Of a stretch of DNA of 64,000 bases, positions 18,026 through 27,853 are shown in pieces. The position numbers and the translations under genes were made by a program. Under the pieces are notes generated by a model, which was not told the DNA's origin, searched no databases, and saw only the letters and a list, made by a program, of their open reading frames with translations. The stretch is from Synechococcus sp. UW179A (GTDB taxonomy: Bacteria; Cyanobacteriota; Cyanobacteriia; PCC-6307; Cyanobiaceae): assembly GCF_900473965.1 (NCBI RefSeq), contig NZ_UCNJ01000024.1, positions 1 through 64,000 of the forward strand, given 5' to 3'. Every line of letters begins with the position of its first letter. The first letter of the stretch is position 1.

Positions 18026-19444
18026 TTAGGCGGCGAGGTTGCGGAAGCGGGTGAACTGTGGCTCGAACAGCAGCTTCACCGTGCCTACTGGTCCGTTGCG
18101 GTGCTTGGTCACGATCACTTCCGTGATTCCCCGGTCGGGAGTTTCCGGGTTGTAGTACTCGTCGCGGTAGATCATCAGCACCAGATCGGCGTCCTGTTCA
18201 ATCGAGCCCGATTCGCGCAGGTCACTGAGCATTGGTCGTTTGTTGGTTCGCGATTCCACGCCACGGCTGAGCTGGGACAGGGCGATCACCGGAACATTTA
18301 GTTCACGGGCCATCCCCTTGAGAGCTCGTGTGATTCTTGAAATTTCCTGCACGCGGTTGTCAGGACTGGATCCTTCCATCAGTTGCAAATAGTCGATCAC
18401 GATCAGACCGAGTTCCTTGCCCTGTTCGGCCATCAGCCGCCTGCAGAGCGAACGCATCTCCAGCACGCCCGAGTTGGGTTTGTCGTCGATGTAGATCGGC
18501 AGCTGGCCGAGGGTGTTGATGCCCTGGCCAAGTAGCGGCCATTCCTCCTGTTGGAGACGGCCTGTGCGCAGCCTGCCCGCTTCGATGCCCACTTCCATCG
18601 AGAGCAGCCGATAGGTGAGTTGCTCCTTGCTCATCTCCAGTGAGAACACACACACGGGCAGGTCATGCAACTGAGCCACGTTCTTGGCCAGATTGAGCAC
18701 GATGGATGTTTTGCCCATGGCCGGGCGTCCGGCCACGATGATCAGATCACTGCGCTGCAGGCCCTGGGTCATGGCGTCCAGGTCGTAGAAATTCACCGGA
18801 ATGCCTGCCACCGAGGTGCCCAGCGAGCGGCTTTCGATTTCGTTGAAGGTGCTAGTCAGAATTTCGGCGGTGGGCGTCAAACCCTGAGATGGCTTCTCCT
18901 GACTGATGGCGAAGATGGTCTGCTCGGCCTTGTCGAGCACCTGCTCCATTGGCAGGCCCTGATCGAAGCCCAGCTGGATCACTTCGTTGCCTGAGCGGAT
19001 CAGCTGCCGGCGCAGATACTTATCCATCACCAGGCGTGCCACCTGCTCGATCGAGGCGGTGGAGGCCACGCGCTCCACCAGCTCCACCAGCCGGCTGCTG
19101 CCTCCAACCTTCTCGAGTGCACCAGTGTCTGCCAGCCAGGCGGTCATAGCGGTGAGATCGGTGGGTTTGCCCTGGCTGTGGAGCATCACCGCGGTGCGAA
19201 AGATCTCCCGATGTGCGTTGAGATAAAAGGCTTCCGGTTGCAGCACGTCGGCCACGCGACCGATTGCATCTGGGTCGAGCAGGATGCCACCCAGCACCGC
19301 TTCTTCGGCCTCCAGGTTTTGCGGCGGGATCGAATCCGGCAGGGCCTCGAAGCTGGGCTCTTCACGCCTGCGACCTTGGCCGAAACCGCGGCGCTCCCCC
19401 TCGGTGGACTCGCCACCGGACTCTGACAAGGGAACGCTCACCAT
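18026..19444 (-). CDS. dnaB: Replicative DNA helicase DnaB
   Basis: A 472-residue replicative helicase that unwinds DNA 5'->3' as a ring hexamer at the replication fork. The N-terminal DnaB domain starts near residue 38 (IPPQNLEAEEAVLGGILLD) after a variable charged tail. The RecA-like C-terminal domain has Walker A GRPAMGKTS (about 239-247), Walker B LIVIDYLQL (about 347-355), and the conserved LSQLSRGVE and SGSIEQDADLV segments. Length is normal and no intein is present. It follows rplI at 75 nt, the usual rplI-dnaB order in cyanobacteria. Confidence 0.98.
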   Translation of the reverse strand: MVSVPLSESGGESTEGERRGFGQGRRREEPSFEALPDSIPPQNLEAEEAVLGGILLDPDAIGRVADVLQPEAFYLNAHREIFRTAVMLHSQGKPTDLTAMTAWLADTGALEKVGGSSRLVELVERVASTASIEQVARLVMDKYLRRQLIRSGNEVIQLGFDQGLPMEQVLDKAEQTIFAISQEKPSQGLTPTAEILTSTFNEIESRSLGTSVAGIPVNFYDLDAMTQGLQRSDLIIVAGRPAMGKTSIVLNLAKNVAQLHDLPVCVFSLEMSKEQLTYRLLSMEVGIEAGRLRTGRLQQEEWPLLGQGINTLGQLPIYIDDKPNSGVLEMRSLCRRLMAEQGKELGLIVIDYLQLMEGSSPDNRVQEISRITRALKGMARELNVPVIALSQLSRGVESRTNKRPMLSDLRESGSIEQDADLVLMIYRDEYYNPETPDRGITEVIVTKHRNGPVGTVKLLFEPQFTRFRNLAA

Positions 19445-19471
19445 GGCGGCAGCAGCTCAGAAAGAAAGATC

Positions 19472-19503
19472 ACTCTGACGCACCTTGTCGGTGACATCAG
19501 AGT
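19472..19503. other. Two-part stem-loop between rplI and dnaB
   Basis: ACTCTGA (19472-19478) pairs with TCAGAGT (19497-19503), and an inner CACC/GGTG stem encloses the loop TTGTC. A short T run follows on the plus strand only. It could be an RNA structure in the rplI-dnaB transcript that tunes the downstream gene, or it could be chance. Confidence 0.4.
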
Positions 19504-19519
19504 CATTTTTGATCTGTGC

Positions 19520-19978
19520 TCAGTAGCTGACCACTTCCAGGTTGATTTCAGCACTCACTTCGCTGTGCAGCTTGACCTGCACCTTGTAGTTCCCTGTCCG
19601 ATGGATATCGGGCACGGTGATGTCACGGCGATCCACTTCTTTCTTGGTGGCCTCTTCGATCACCTCGGCCACATCACCGTTGGTGACAGTGCCGAACAGC
19701 ACGTCGTCCTCTCCCGTTTGCTTCTTCACCGTGAAGCGACCGATGGTGTCGAGTGCTGTGCGGAAGGCGACGGCTTCCTCCTTAAGAGCGGCTTGGCGCT
19801 CAGCTTCCTTGGCCCTGCGGTGCTCCACCTGTTTCATCACCGCTGGAGTGACAGGCACGGCTTTGCCGAAGGGCAGCAGGAAGTTGCGGGCATAGCCAGG
19901 GGCAACTTCCACCAGATCTCCGTCTCGGCCGAGGCTGAGGACGTCCTCGTTCAGTACAACTTGTACGCGCTTGGCCAT
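19520..19978 (-). CDS. rplI: 50S ribosomal protein L9
   Basis: A 152-residue ribosomal protein bL9, full length. The N-terminal domain has the family signature region ([20 protein letters not shown], about residues 18-37), followed by the long connecting helix rich in Lys, Glu and Ala, and the C-terminal rRNA-binding domain ending in INLEVVSY. It binds 23S rRNA at the base of the L1 stalk. It precedes dnaB on the same strand. Confidence 0.98.
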   Translation of the reverse strand: MAKRVQVVLNEDVLSLGRDGDLVEVAPGYARNFLLPFGKAVPVTPAVMKQVEHRRAKEAERQAALKEEAVAFRTALDTIGRFTVKKQTGEDDVLFGTVTNGDVAEVIEEATKKEVDRRDITVPDIHRTGNYKVQVKLHSEVSAEINLEVVSY

Positions 19979-20020
19979 GGGAGAACGATCCTGACAACGA
20001 CTGATGAGCGATCGACAACT

Positions 20021-20953
20021 TTACGACTTCACGGGCAGGCGCACTTTGGTGGCCAGGCCCAGAGCACGCATCAGACGGATGTGCTCCCAGGTGAGGTCAA
20101 TCTGACCCGCTTGCAGGCCGTGACGCGCTGAGTGGGGGAAAGCGTGGTGATTGTTGTGCCAGCCTTCGCCAAAGGTCAGCGCTGCCACCCACTTGTTGTT
20201 GCGGGAAGCGTCGCCACTTTCAAAGGCCACAGTGCCCCAGGTGTGGGTGGCGGAATTCACCAACCAGGTGACGTGGTACACGAACACCAGGCGCAGAGGA
20301 ATACCCCAGAGCACCAGGGCCCAGCCGCCTGCACCGGTCGCTGTGCCGATCCAGAACAACAGACCGGCCAGGGGTAGCTGCAGCACCAGGAACCAGTTGT
20401 TCAGCCAGCGGTAATAGGGGTCCTTGGCCAGATCACCGGTCATGCGGGGCACCTCCTGCATCGCTGGAATCGAATTGAACATCCAGCCCATGTGGCTCCA
20501 CCAAAAGCCCTTGTTGCTGTTGTGGTGATCCGCATCCGTATCGGAATACTTGTGGTGATGCCTGTGCAGTCCGGCCCAGTCGATTGGTCCGTGCTGGCAG
20601 CTCAGGGCGCCGCAGGTGGCAAAGAAATGCTCCAGCCAGAGCGGCACTCGGAACGAGCGGTGTGAGAGCAGCCTGTGATAGCCGATGGTGACGCCAAGGC
20701 AGGCGGTGACCCAATACAGCACCAGCAGGCTGGTGACGGCTTCCCAGCTCCAGAAGGTAGGAGCGAGTGCCAGCAGTCCCAGGGCATGAATCACGATCAT
20801 GAATCCGATCGTTACCCAGCTTTTTTCGCTCTTGGGAGAGGTGTTCGACTTGCTCCTGGGGCGCCGGTAGGGCTTGATTGCCAGCCTGGGTCCACGATGC
20901 GAAACTGATCTCCGACTGGGTGGCAAAGGCGTTCTAATCGCGCTTGGTGCCAT
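20021..20953 (-). CDS. Acyl-lipid/acyl-CoA-type delta-9 fatty acid desaturase (copy 1)
   Basis: A 310-residue membrane desaturase. The three histidine boxes that bind the di-iron centre are intact: HRLLSH (93-98), HRHHH (130-134) and HNNHH (266-270). Hydrophobic segments lie at about 47-66, 70-90, 186-205 and 213-235. The conserved GEGWHNNHHAFPHSARHG region is typical of cyanobacterial DesC-type enzymes, which introduce the first (delta-9) double bond into membrane acyl lipids. The N-terminal ~45 residues are basic and variable. It is paired with a paralogue at 21723-22634; the two flank a plus-strand gene. The exact regiospecificity cannot be read from the sequence. Confidence 0.93.
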   Translation of the reverse strand: MAPSAIRTPLPPSRRSVSHRGPRLAIKPYRRPRSKSNTSPKSEKSWVTIGFMIVIHALGLLALAPTFWSWEAVTSLLVLYWVTACLGVTIGYHRLLSHRSFRVPLWLEHFFATCGALSCQHGPIDWAGLHRHHHKYSDTDADHHNSNKGFWWSHMGWMFNSIPAMQEVPRMTGDLAKDPYYRWLNNWFLVLQLPLAGLLFWIGTATGAGGWALVLWGIPLRLVFVYHVTWLVNSATHTWGTVAFESGDASRNNKWVAALTFGEGWHNNHHAFPHSARHGLQAGQIDLTWEHIRLMRALGLATKVRLPVKS

Positions 20954-21009
20954 GACTTGATCCCGGTTGATCTCTGCACACTACACGCGATACGGATACG
21001 TATCAACCA

Positions 21010-21735
21010 ATGGATAAGGCAAGCGGTTCTGATCATGTGACCAAGGGTTACCGCCAGCGCCTTGAAGAAGGGCGCCAGGCGATGGCTCACCTCATTCATG
21101 TGTGGCATGAGCGCAACGGCTGGTCCCACAAGGTGTTGCCCGCCCTGGCCGATGCTCTGGACCTCGGCCGTGTGCACAACTCCCAGATCTCCAATCTCCG
21201 CAATGGCAAGCTCTCGTCTCCGGGGCCGGAGGTTTTTCTCGCACTCGGCCAGGCGAATGCGATGCTGCATCAGGGCCTGGATCCGATCCGAGATCAGCTG
21301 GCGGACGTTCACCCCGACCTGTTGCGGGTGTTGAGCGACAGTTCCGTGCCCCTGCTCGCTGCCAATGGTGCGCCCCTTGGTGCCGGCGAGCTGCTTGAAA
21401 TCTTTGTGGGCCTAGGCCCGTTGCCGCCAGGATTCGATTGGCGGATTGATCAAACTGAAGCAGCTTCCCTGAGTGCGGCGATCGCCGACAGTCTTTGTCG
21501 TGGGCAGGCCTGGCGACAGTGTCGCGATCAGGTGATGGAGGCCTATCCGGTCACCAAAAACCAACGCCGTGAGCGTTTTGCCGAAGTGATGGCCGGCCTC
21601 AGGGAATACAGCGCCGAGGAGCTCGATGGCGAGTTCCTCGATCTTCATGCCACTCATCTGGCCCTCGAAGGCAGCCAGGGGCAGAGTGCTGAGGCGTTTC
21701 TGGCCGAATTGCGAACGGTTGCTCAGCCGGGGTAG
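21010..21735 (+). CDS. Hypothetical protein with an HTH-like N-terminal segment
   Basis: A 241-residue soluble protein, divergent from desaturase copy 1 (56-bp shared intergenic) and overlapping the 3' end of desaturase copy 2 by 13 bp. Residues about 34-70 (LPALADALDLGRVHNSQISNL) look like a helix-turn-helix of the XRE kind followed by RNGKLSSPGPEVF. The rest is acidic and helical, with no named domain. I do not recognise a characterised homologue. Its place between two desaturase genes makes a regulatory role in lipid desaturation conceivable, but this is positional inference only. Confidence 0.75.
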   Translation: MDKASGSDHVTKGYRQRLEEGRQAMAHLIHVWHERNGWSHKVLPALADALDLGRVHNSQISNLRNGKLSSPGPEVFLALGQANAMLHQGLDPIRDQLADVHPDLLRVLSDSSVPLLAANGAPLGAGELLEIFVGLGPLPPGFDWRIDQTEAASLSAAIADSLCRGQAWRQCRDQVMEAYPVTKNQRRERFAEVMAGLREYSAEELDGEFLDLHATHLALEGSQGQSAEAFLAELRTVAQPG

Positions 21736-22634
21736 CGGGCCTGACGCACGCGTCGGGTGAGTCCAAGCTTCTGCAGCATCCGGATGTGCATCCAGGTGAT
21801 ATCGAACTCGAACCAGCGCAGTCCGTGGCGGGCACTGCCTGGATGGGCGTGATGGTTGTTGTGCCATCCCTCTCCGAAGGACAAAACGGCCACCCACCAG
21901 CAATTGCGTGAGAGATCAGGGCAGTCGAAATTGCGATAACCGAAGGCGTGTGTGGCCGAGTTCACCAGCCAGGTGACGTGATACACGACGACCAGACGCA
22001 AGGGAATGGCCCACAGCACCAGACCGACGCCGCCTCCATGCACCTGAGCCGCGTTGCCATACCAGTAGAGCGCCAGACCGATCGGGATCTGCAAGACCAG
22101 GAACCAGCGATCAAGCCATACATAGAAAGGATCCTTTAGCAGGTCTCCACCGAATCGCTCCTTGTGCTCAAGAGCAGGGATTTCGTGCAGCATCCACTCG
22201 CTGTGGCTCCACCACAGTCCCCGACCTGCATCGTGGTGATCATTGGGTTGATCAGAAAATTTGTGATGGTGACGGTGCAAGGCCACCCAGTCGATTGGGC
22301 CGCTCTGTGCGGCCAGGGTGCCCATGATCACAAGCACCCGTTCAAGCCAGCGGGGAACCTCAAAACTGCGGTGAGCCACCAGCCTGTGCAAGCCCAGTGT
22401 CACTCCGAGCACCGTGGCCCAGTAGAGAACGGCGAAGGCCACAACTCCCTGAATGCTCCAGAACCGTGGCAGCAGCGCAATGGTGGCCAGCACGTGCATC
22501 GCCACCATGAAGGAGGTGGTGCCACCTTTAAATTTGCGCTGTTTACGCGGCAGCCGTTCACGAGGCGCCATCACCGCTGCGCGCATTCGCAACTCGCGGT
22601 TTGAGCTGGTGGCTGCCGGAGTGGTTGTAACCAA
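21723..22634 (-). CDS. Delta-9-type fatty acid desaturase (copy 2), TTG start
   Basis: A 303-residue paralogue of the desaturase at 20021-20953. Its histidine boxes are HRLVAH (83-88), HRHHH (120-124) and HNNHH (258-262), and the membrane topology is the same. The two copies share long conserved stretches but have unrelated N-termini, so they are old paralogues rather than a fresh duplication. The start used here is TTG at 22634, because a strong AAGGAG sits 7 nt upstream; the first in-frame ATG is 16 codons further in. The likely role is temperature- or position-dependent desaturation of thylakoid lipids, as known for multiple DesC-like enzymes in marine Synechococcus. Confidence 0.92.
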   Translation of the reverse strand: MVTTTPAATSSNRELRMRAAVMAPRERLPRKQRKFKGGTTSFMVAMHVLATIALLPRFWSIQGVVAFAVLYWATVLGVTLGLHRLVAHRSFEVPRWLERVLVIMGTLAAQSGPIDWVALHRHHHKFSDQPNDHHDAGRGLWWSHSEWMLHEIPALEHKERFGGDLLKDPFYVWLDRWFLVLQIPIGLALYWYGNAAQVHGGGVGLVLWAIPLRLVVVYHVTWLVNSATHAFGYRNFDCPDLSRNCWWVAVLSFGEGWHNNHHAHPGSARHGLRWFEFDITWMHIRMLQKLGLTRRVRQARYPG

Positions 22635-22641
22635 GAAGCTT

Positions 22642-22647
22642 CTCCTT
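22642..22647 (-). promoter_or_regulatory. Shine-Dalgarno AAGGAG deciding the TTG start of desaturase copy 2
   Basis: On the minus strand AAGGAG is followed by 7 nt and then TTG at 22634. The spacing is ideal. The nearest in-frame ATG (22586) has no comparable site. Confidence 0.65.
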
Positions 22648-22796
22648 GAACCAGTTCTGTCGCGGTCGGAACGGCTACCGCCGAGACCAAAACAGTTGGT
22701 TGGGAGTGTGAATGTAAAAGAAAACAGCAGGCTTATTGCGGTTCTCCCATGGCACAGGATTCAAATCGCTACGCAGGGAGCACCGGTGCACAGGGG

Positions 22797-24074
22797 ATGA
22801 ATCTCAGTGATGCCAAGGACTTTGCCTGCAGGCAAGTGGCTGCTGTGCGAGAGCGTCAGCAGCCACTTGCCCGTCAGCGCACCGCTGCTGTGGCCGATCG
22901 ACTGCAAAAGGTTCTGGCGGCGTTTGAGGCTGAACGGGTTGGGACTCAGCATTTCGCCTCTGTGAGTGGCTACGGGCACGGTGACCAGGGCCGTGAGGTG
23001 ATCGACCGGGTGTTCGCTCGGGTGCTGGGCGCGGAAGCAGCGGCTGTGCGACTTCAGTTCGTAAGCGGTACTCACGCTATCGCTGCAGCCTTGTTCGGAG
23101 TGCTGCGGCCAGGCGATCGCCTGCTTTCCATTACCGGGCGTCCCTACGACACGCTTGAAGAGGTCATCGGTCTTCGTGGAGAGGGGCAAGGATCCCTTAA
23201 AGATTTCGGCATCGACTACGACGAGCTGCAACTCAACGAAGCCGGTGCTGTGGATGAGCAGGCCCTCGATCAGGCCCTGGCGCGACCCCATCGCCTGATC
23301 CTGATCCAGCGCAGCTGTGGTTACAGCTGGCGCCCATCGCTCAGCGTGCAGACCATCGGCCGGCTCTGTGCCCGCATCCACGAACGGCAGCCCGACTGCG
23401 TCTGCTTCGTGGACAACTGCTACGGAGAACTGGTTGAGGCCCATGAGCCACCGGAGGTGGGTGCGGATCTGGTCGCGGGGTCATTGATCAAGAACCTGGG
23501 AGGAACGATCGCGCCCGCCGGTGGCTACGTCGCCGGACGCGCCGATCTGGTGGAACAAGCCTGCTGCCGTCTCACCGCACCAGGGATCGGCAGCGAAGGG
23601 GGGACTGGTTTTGATCTGCACCGACTGTTACTGCAGGGTCTGTTTTTGGCTCCACAGATGGTGGCGGAAGCCTTGATCGGTGCTGATCTGGTGGCCGGTG
23701 TATTCGCTGATCTTGGGTTTCCTGTGCAGCCAGTAGCCGGCGCGCCGCGTAGTGACCTGATCCAGGCTGTGCAGTTGGGGGATCCTGAGGCCCTCAAGCT
23801 GATCTGCCGCGCCTTTCAGGCCTGTTCCCCGGTGGGCTCCTACCTCGATCCAGTGCCAGCATCGATGCCCGGGTATGTCAGTGATCTGGTGATGGCTGGT
23901 GGCACCTTTATCGATGGCAGCACCAGTGAGTTCTCCGCTGACGCGCCATTGCGAGAGCCGTTCAATCTCTACGTTCAGGGAGGCACCCATCACGCCCATG
24001 TCGAGCTGGCTCTAATCCAGGCGCTGCAAGCCCTGGCTGCGGCGGGACATCTGAATCTGGCGCACACTGATTGA
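22797..24074 (+). CDS. Methionine gamma-lyase-like PLP protein (aluminium-resistance family)
   Basis: About 425 residues from the ATG at 22797 (MNLSDAKDF); an in-frame ATG at 22749 would add 16. It is a fold-type I PLP enzyme of the Met_gamma_lyase family (PF06838). The conserved SGYGHGDQGR, VSGTHAI and FVDNCYGE segments are present. The predicted Schiff-base lysine lies in GSLIKNLGG at about residue 232. Members are annotated variously as methionine gamma-lyase or aluminium resistance proteins; the true substrate is poorly known. It precedes gcvH-gcvP on the same strand by 19 nt, suggesting co-transcription with one-carbon/glycine metabolism genes. Confidence 0.88.
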   Translation: MNLSDAKDFACRQVAAVRERQQPLARQRTAAVADRLQKVLAAFEAERVGTQHFASVSGYGHGDQGREVIDRVFARVLGAEAAAVRLQFVSGTHAIAAALFGVLRPGDRLLSITGRPYDTLEEVIGLRGEGQGSLKDFGIDYDELQLNEAGAVDEQALDQALARPHRLILIQRSCGYSWRPSLSVQTIGRLCARIHERQPDCVCFVDNCYGELVEAHEPPEVGADLVAGSLIKNLGGTIAPAGGYVAGRADLVEQACCRLTAPGIGSEGGTGFDLHRLLLQGLFLAPQMVAEALIGADLVAGVFADLGFPVQPVAGAPRSDLIQAVQLGDPEALKLICRAFQACSPVGSYLDPVPASMPGYVSDLVMAGGTFIDGSTSEFSADAPLREPFNLYVQGGTHHAHVELALIQALQALAAAGHLNLAHTD

Positions 24075-24093
24075 GAGACGCTGGTGCGGCCCG

Positions 24094-24483
24094 ATGGCCT
24101 TCGACTTCCCTGCCTCCTACCGCTATGCCGACAGCCATGAATACGCCTGGCAGGACGCTGATTTGATCCGTATCGGCCTGAGTGCCTATGCCGTGGATCA
24201 ACTCGGCGACATTGTGTTTGTGGATCTCCCCGAGGTGGGTTCTGATCTCAGCCGTGGCAGCAGCTTCGGCACCGTTGAGTCGGTCAAGGCTGTTGAAGAG
24301 ATGTATGCCCCCCTCAGTGGTGAGGTTGTGCAGCGCAATGAAGCTTTGCTGGCCAATCCCGAAGAACTGCAGAAGGATCCCCATGGTGAGGGTTGGTTGC
24401 TCGTGATCCGACCCAGCGATGTGACGCAGCTCGAGCAGTTGATGGACGCCACGACCTACTCCGCCAAGGTTGCTGCGACCTGA
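24094..24483 (+). CDS. gcvH: Glycine cleavage system H protein
   Basis: A 129-residue lipoyl carrier of the glycine cleavage complex. It shuttles the aminomethyl group between P, T and L proteins. The lipoyl-lysine is K65 in the segment GTVESVKAVEEM, and the compact beta fold (IGLSAYAVDQLGDIVFVDLP) is intact. It lies 57 nt before the gcvP ATG on the same strand, so the two are probably co-transcribed; gcvT is not in the window. In cyanobacteria the system serves photorespiratory glycine breakdown and one-carbon supply. Confidence 0.98.
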   Translation: MAFDFPASYRYADSHEYAWQDADLIRIGLSAYAVDQLGDIVFVDLPEVGSDLSRGSSFGTVESVKAVEEMYAPLSGEVVQRNEALLANPEELQKDPHGEGWLLVIRPSDVTQLEQLMDATTYSAKVAAT

Positions 24484-24540
24484 TAACACATCGTCCGCCG
24501 GCACAAGTTGCTTAAAGTCGGCGCCTTCTGTTGCTGCACC

Positions 24541-27492
24541 ATGACCCTGCTGGACCAGCGCGTGGTGGAGACGGCTTCAGCGAAGACTCTTCCGCCCTTC
24601 GCGCAGCGCCATATCGGCCCGGGATCCGCAGGCAATCAGCTGATGCTTGATCGGCTTGGTTTTGCTGATCTTGAGCGCTTTCTGCAGGCCGTGGTGCCCC
24701 AGGACATTCTCGATTCAAGTCCGCCGCAAGGGCAGCTGCCCGAAGGAATCGGAGAGGAGCAAGCTCTCTCTGAACTGCGCCAGCTTGCCGGGCTGAACCG
24801 TGTGACTCGGTCGTTGATCGGCCTCGGTTACTACGGCACCGTCACGCCTGCTTTGATCCAGCGACAGGTGCTGGAGAACCCCTCCTGGTATACGGCCTAC
24901 ACCCCTTATCAAGCTGAAATTGCCCAGGGACGTCTGGAGGCACTGCTCAATTTCCAGACGTTGATCAGCGAGCTGACCGGTCTGCCGATTGCCAATGCCT
25001 CACTTCTGGATGAGGCCACCGCAGCAGCGGAGGCCATGTCGATGAGCTTTGGTGTGTGTAAGCGAGTTGAAGCCACACGCTTTCTGGTTGATGCCGCCGT
25101 GCTGCCACAGACCCTGGCGGTTCTGCGCACCCGGGCCCAGCCGATCGGTGTGAAGCTCGACGTGGGCGAGCCTGATCAGTTCGTGTGGGGTGACGATGTG
25201 TTCGGAGTGCTGTTACAGCTGCCCGGACGCTGCGGCCGGCTTTGGGACCCTCGATCCTCTATGTCCAGGGCCCATGAGCATGGAGCCTTGGTCACTGTGG
25301 CCATTGACCCATTAGCGCAGGTGCTGCTGGAGCCGGTGGGTGCTCTCGGTGCCGATATCGCCGTGGGTAGTGCCCAGCGTTTCGGAGTGCCGATGGGTGG
25401 AGGCGGTCCCCACGCGGCGTTTTTTGCAACCCGCGATGCTTACCGCCGGCAGGTCCCAGGGCGCATTGTTGGGCAGTCGAGGGATGGCGAAGGCAATCTC
25501 GCCCTGCGCCTGGCGTTGCAGACCCGCGAGCAACACATCCGCCGAGACAAAGCCACCAGCAATATCTGTACAGCCCAGGTGCTGCTGGCGGTGATGGCCT
25601 CGTTTTACGCCGTTCACCACGGGCCGGAAGGTCTTGAGGCGATAGCGCGACGTCTGCTGCAGCTGCGCTGTCAGCTCGATGAGGGACTGCGTTCGCTTGG
25701 ACTTGCTCTTCCGCAGGGATCACGCTTCGACAGTGTTGATGTGACCTGTGCTCAAGCGCCGCAAGTGCATCAACTGGCAGCTCGAGCTGGCTTCAACCTG
25801 CGACTCCTCCCCGATGGTGCGGCGATCGAACAGGCGGAAGGATTCGGTATCAGCCTGGATGAGCTCAGCGACAGCAAAGAGGTGTGCCGGCTGCTGGCAC
25901 TGGTGGCGGAGGCCACCGGAGGCCAGCTGCCAGAACTGTCTGACACAGCCACGCACGAAGAGGCTCTGGAGGGCTTGCCGCTGCGATCCAGCCCCTGGCT
26001 GCAGCAGCCGGTGTTTCACCGTTATCGCAGTGAAACCGAGCTGCTTCGCTACATCCAGCGTTTGGTCAGCAAAGACCTCTCATTGGTTCACGGGATGATT
26101 CCGCTGGGAAGCTGCACCATGAAACTGAATGCTGCAGCGGAGCTGGCACCGGTGAGCTGGAGGGAGTTCGGGAGCATCCATCCCTTTGCTCCTGCTGACC
26201 AGCTGAAGGGCAATCAGCGCATGGCGCAGGACCTCGAGAGCTGGTTGGCTGAGCTCACCGGTTTCGCGGGTGTTTCCTTGCAGCCCAATGCTGGTTCTCA
26301 GGGCGAGTTCGCCGGTTTATTGGTGATTCGCGCCTGGCATCAGTCCCGTGGTGAAGGCCATCGTGATGTCTGTTTGATTCCCACCAGTGCCCATGGCACC
26401 AACCCCGCCAGTGCCGTGATGGCTGGGATGTGTGTGGTGCCCGTGGCCTGTGATGAGCAGGGGAATGTCGATGTGGACGATCTGCGCAGCAAGCTCTCTG
26501 AGCACGCCGATTCCCTGGCGGCTCTGATGGTCACCTATCCCTCAACCCATGGGGTGTTCGAGACCCGAATCCGTGAAATCTGCAGCCTCGTTCATGACCA
26601 TGGCGGTCAGGTGTATCTCGATGGCGCCAACCTCAATGCTCAGGTAGGGGTCTGCAGGCCAGGGGCGTTCGGGGCGGATGTCTGCCATCTCAACCTGCAC
26701 AAGACGTTTTGCATTCCCCATGGCGGCGGTGGTCCAGGGGTTGGTCCCATCGCTGTGGGAGAGCACTTGTTGCCGTTTCTTCCTAGTCATCCGCTGATGA
26801 ATTGCGGTGGTGATCAGGCCATTTCAGCGGTGTCTGCAGCCCCCCTGGGTAGTGCCAGCATCCTGCCGATCAGCTGGATGTATCTGCGTTTGATGGGCCC
26901 AGCTGGACTAAGGCAGGCCACAGCTGTCGCTTTGCTGTCCGCCAATTATATGGCGCATCGGCTCGATTCCTACTACCCGGTGCTGTTTCGGGGAGAGGGA
27001 GGACTTGTGGCCCATGAATGCATTCTGGATCTCCGTGATCTCAGGCGCAGCGCAGGTCTTGAGGTGGATGACCTCGCGAAACGTCTGATGGATTACGGCT
27101 TCCATGCGCCGACGGTCAGCTGGCCAGTGGCGGGCACTGTGATGGTTGAACCCACGGAAAGCGAGAGTCTTGAAGAGCTGGATCGCTTCTGCGACGCCAT
27201 GATCGCGATCCGGGCAGAAGTGGCTGCGATTGAAAATGGTCACAGCGATCGTGAGAACAATCCACTACGTCGTGCTCCTCACACCTTGAGTGCTGTGACG
27301 GCCGATCAATGGGATCGTCCCTATTCCCGTGAACAGGCAGCATTCCCCTTACCAGATCAGCGGCAAAGCAAGTTCTGGCCCGCTGTGGCCAGGATCGACA
27401 ACGCCTATGGCGATCGCAATCTGATCTGCACCTGCCCCAGTGTTGAGGAGATGGCTGCGGCCCAGCCCACAGCGTCCCGGTCGATGGGTTAA
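24541..27492 (+). CDS. gcvP: Glycine dehydrogenase (decarboxylating), P protein
   Basis: A single-chain P protein of 983 residues from the ATG at 24541 ([13 protein letters not shown]); an upstream TTG would add 11 unlikely residues. It decarboxylates glycine and passes the methylamine to lipoyl-GcvH. The two homologous halves are both present. The PLP lysine is K721 in [18 protein letters not shown], and the glycine-rich loop follows. The N-terminal half carries FAQRHIGPG and a degenerate active site ([14 protein letters not shown]). Length matches the dimeric cyanobacterial form. Confidence 0.98.
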   Translation: MTLLDQRVVETASAKTLPPFAQRHIGPGSAGNQLMLDRLGFADLERFLQAVVPQDILDSSPPQGQLPEGIGEEQALSELRQLAGLNRVTRSLIGLGYYGTVTPALIQRQVLENPSWYTAYTPYQAEIAQGRLEALLNFQTLISELTGLPIANASLLDEATAAAEAMSMSFGVCKRVEATRFLVDAAVLPQTLAVLRTRAQPIGVKLDVGEPDQFVWGDDVFGVLLQLPGRCGRLWDPRSSMSRAHEHGALVTVAIDPLAQVLLEPVGALGADIAVGSAQRFGVPMGGGGPHAAFFATRDAYRRQVPGRIVGQSRDGEGNLALRLALQTREQHIRRDKATSNICTAQVLLAVMASFYAVHHGPEGLEAIARRLLQLRCQLDEGLRSLGLALPQGSRFDSVDVTCAQAPQVHQLAARAGFNLRLLPDGAAIEQAEGFGISLDELSDSKEVCRLLALVAEATGGQLPELSDTATHEEALEGLPLRSSPWLQQPVFHRYRSETELLRYIQRLVSKDLSLVHGMIPLGSCTMKLNAAAELAPVSWREFGSIHPFAPADQLKGNQRMAQDLESWLAELTGFAGVSLQPNAGSQGEFAGLLVIRAWHQSRGEGHRDVCLIPTSAHGTNPASAVMAGMCVVPVACDEQGNVDVDDLRSKLSEHADSLAALMVTYPSTHGVFETRIREICSLVHDHGGQVYLDGANLNAQVGVCRPGAFGADVCHLNLHKTFCIPHGGGGPGVGPIAVGEHLLPFLPSHPLMNCGGDQAISAVSAAPLGSASILPISWMYLRLMGPAGLRQATAVALLSANYMAHRLDSYYPVLFRGEGGLVAHECILDLRDLRRSAGLEVDDLAKRLMDYGFHAPTVSWPVAGTVMVEPTESESLEELDRFCDAMIAIRAEVAAIENGHSDRENNPLRRAPHTLSAVTADQWDRPYSREQAAFPLPDQRQSKFWPAVARIDNAYGDRNLICTCPSVEEMAAAQPTASRSMG

Positions 27493-27501
27493 ATTTTACC
27501 G

Positions 27502-27528
27502 AAATCGGAAATTAATCTTCGATTTTTA
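27502..27528 (+). terminator. Weak stem-loop with T run after gcvP
   Basis: AAATCG (27502-27507) pairs with CGATTT (27520-27525) across a 12-nt loop and runs into a T-rich stretch, 10 nt after the gcvP stop. The stem is AT-rich and short, so termination would be inefficient. Confidence 0.35.
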
Positions 27529-27588
27529 ATTGTGCAATGGAAACTTTGAGCACACTGCACAGCATTCACCGTCGCAAATAGGGAATCA

Positions 27589-27849
27589 ATGAGTCGCGAC
27601 ACCAAAAACCACAAGCAATCCACCGAGCAAACTCCAGACTCGCTGCAGCTTCCCGACATTCCCGAATGCCTTCAAGCTGCTCTCGGCCGAGGACATACAT
27701 TGCCGATTGAGGGCACCAATGTGCTCAGAGTTCCTTTCGGGATTCGTCAGGCAAGACGCCAGCGCCCAGAGCGTCCTGAGCGCTGGGCAACTCTGGTGAT
27801 CCCTATTCAGTCCCAGGGATCGCCCACGCCACCACCTCAGGCTGCCTGA
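27589..27849 (+). CDS. Small hypothetical protein, picocyanobacterial type
   Basis: An 86-residue soluble protein starting 96 nt after gcvP and ending 4 nt before a convergent small gene. The middle part (LQLPDIPECLQAALGRGHTLPIEGTNVLRVPFGIRQAR) looks like a compact fold; both ends are polar, and the C-terminus is proline-rich. No domain or function is recognised. Its composition is protein-like, and GC3 resembles the neighbours. Confidence 0.7.
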   Translation: MSRDTKNHKQSTEQTPDSLQLPDIPECLQAALGRGHTLPIEGTNVLRVPFGIRQARRQRPERPERWATLVIPIQSQGSPTPPPQAA

Positions 27850-27853
27850 AGAT

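Noticed and set aside
17745-18029. 94-codon plus-strand frame between araC and dnaB
   Set aside because: It overlaps the minus-strand 80-codon frame, which has better position and a membrane segment. The plus frame overlaps the start of araC and the end of dnaB.
22635-24093. Glycine riboswitch upstream of gcvH/gcvP
   Set aside because: The gap before gcvH is only 19 nt, and no paired aptamer pattern was seen upstream of the PLP enzyme gene.
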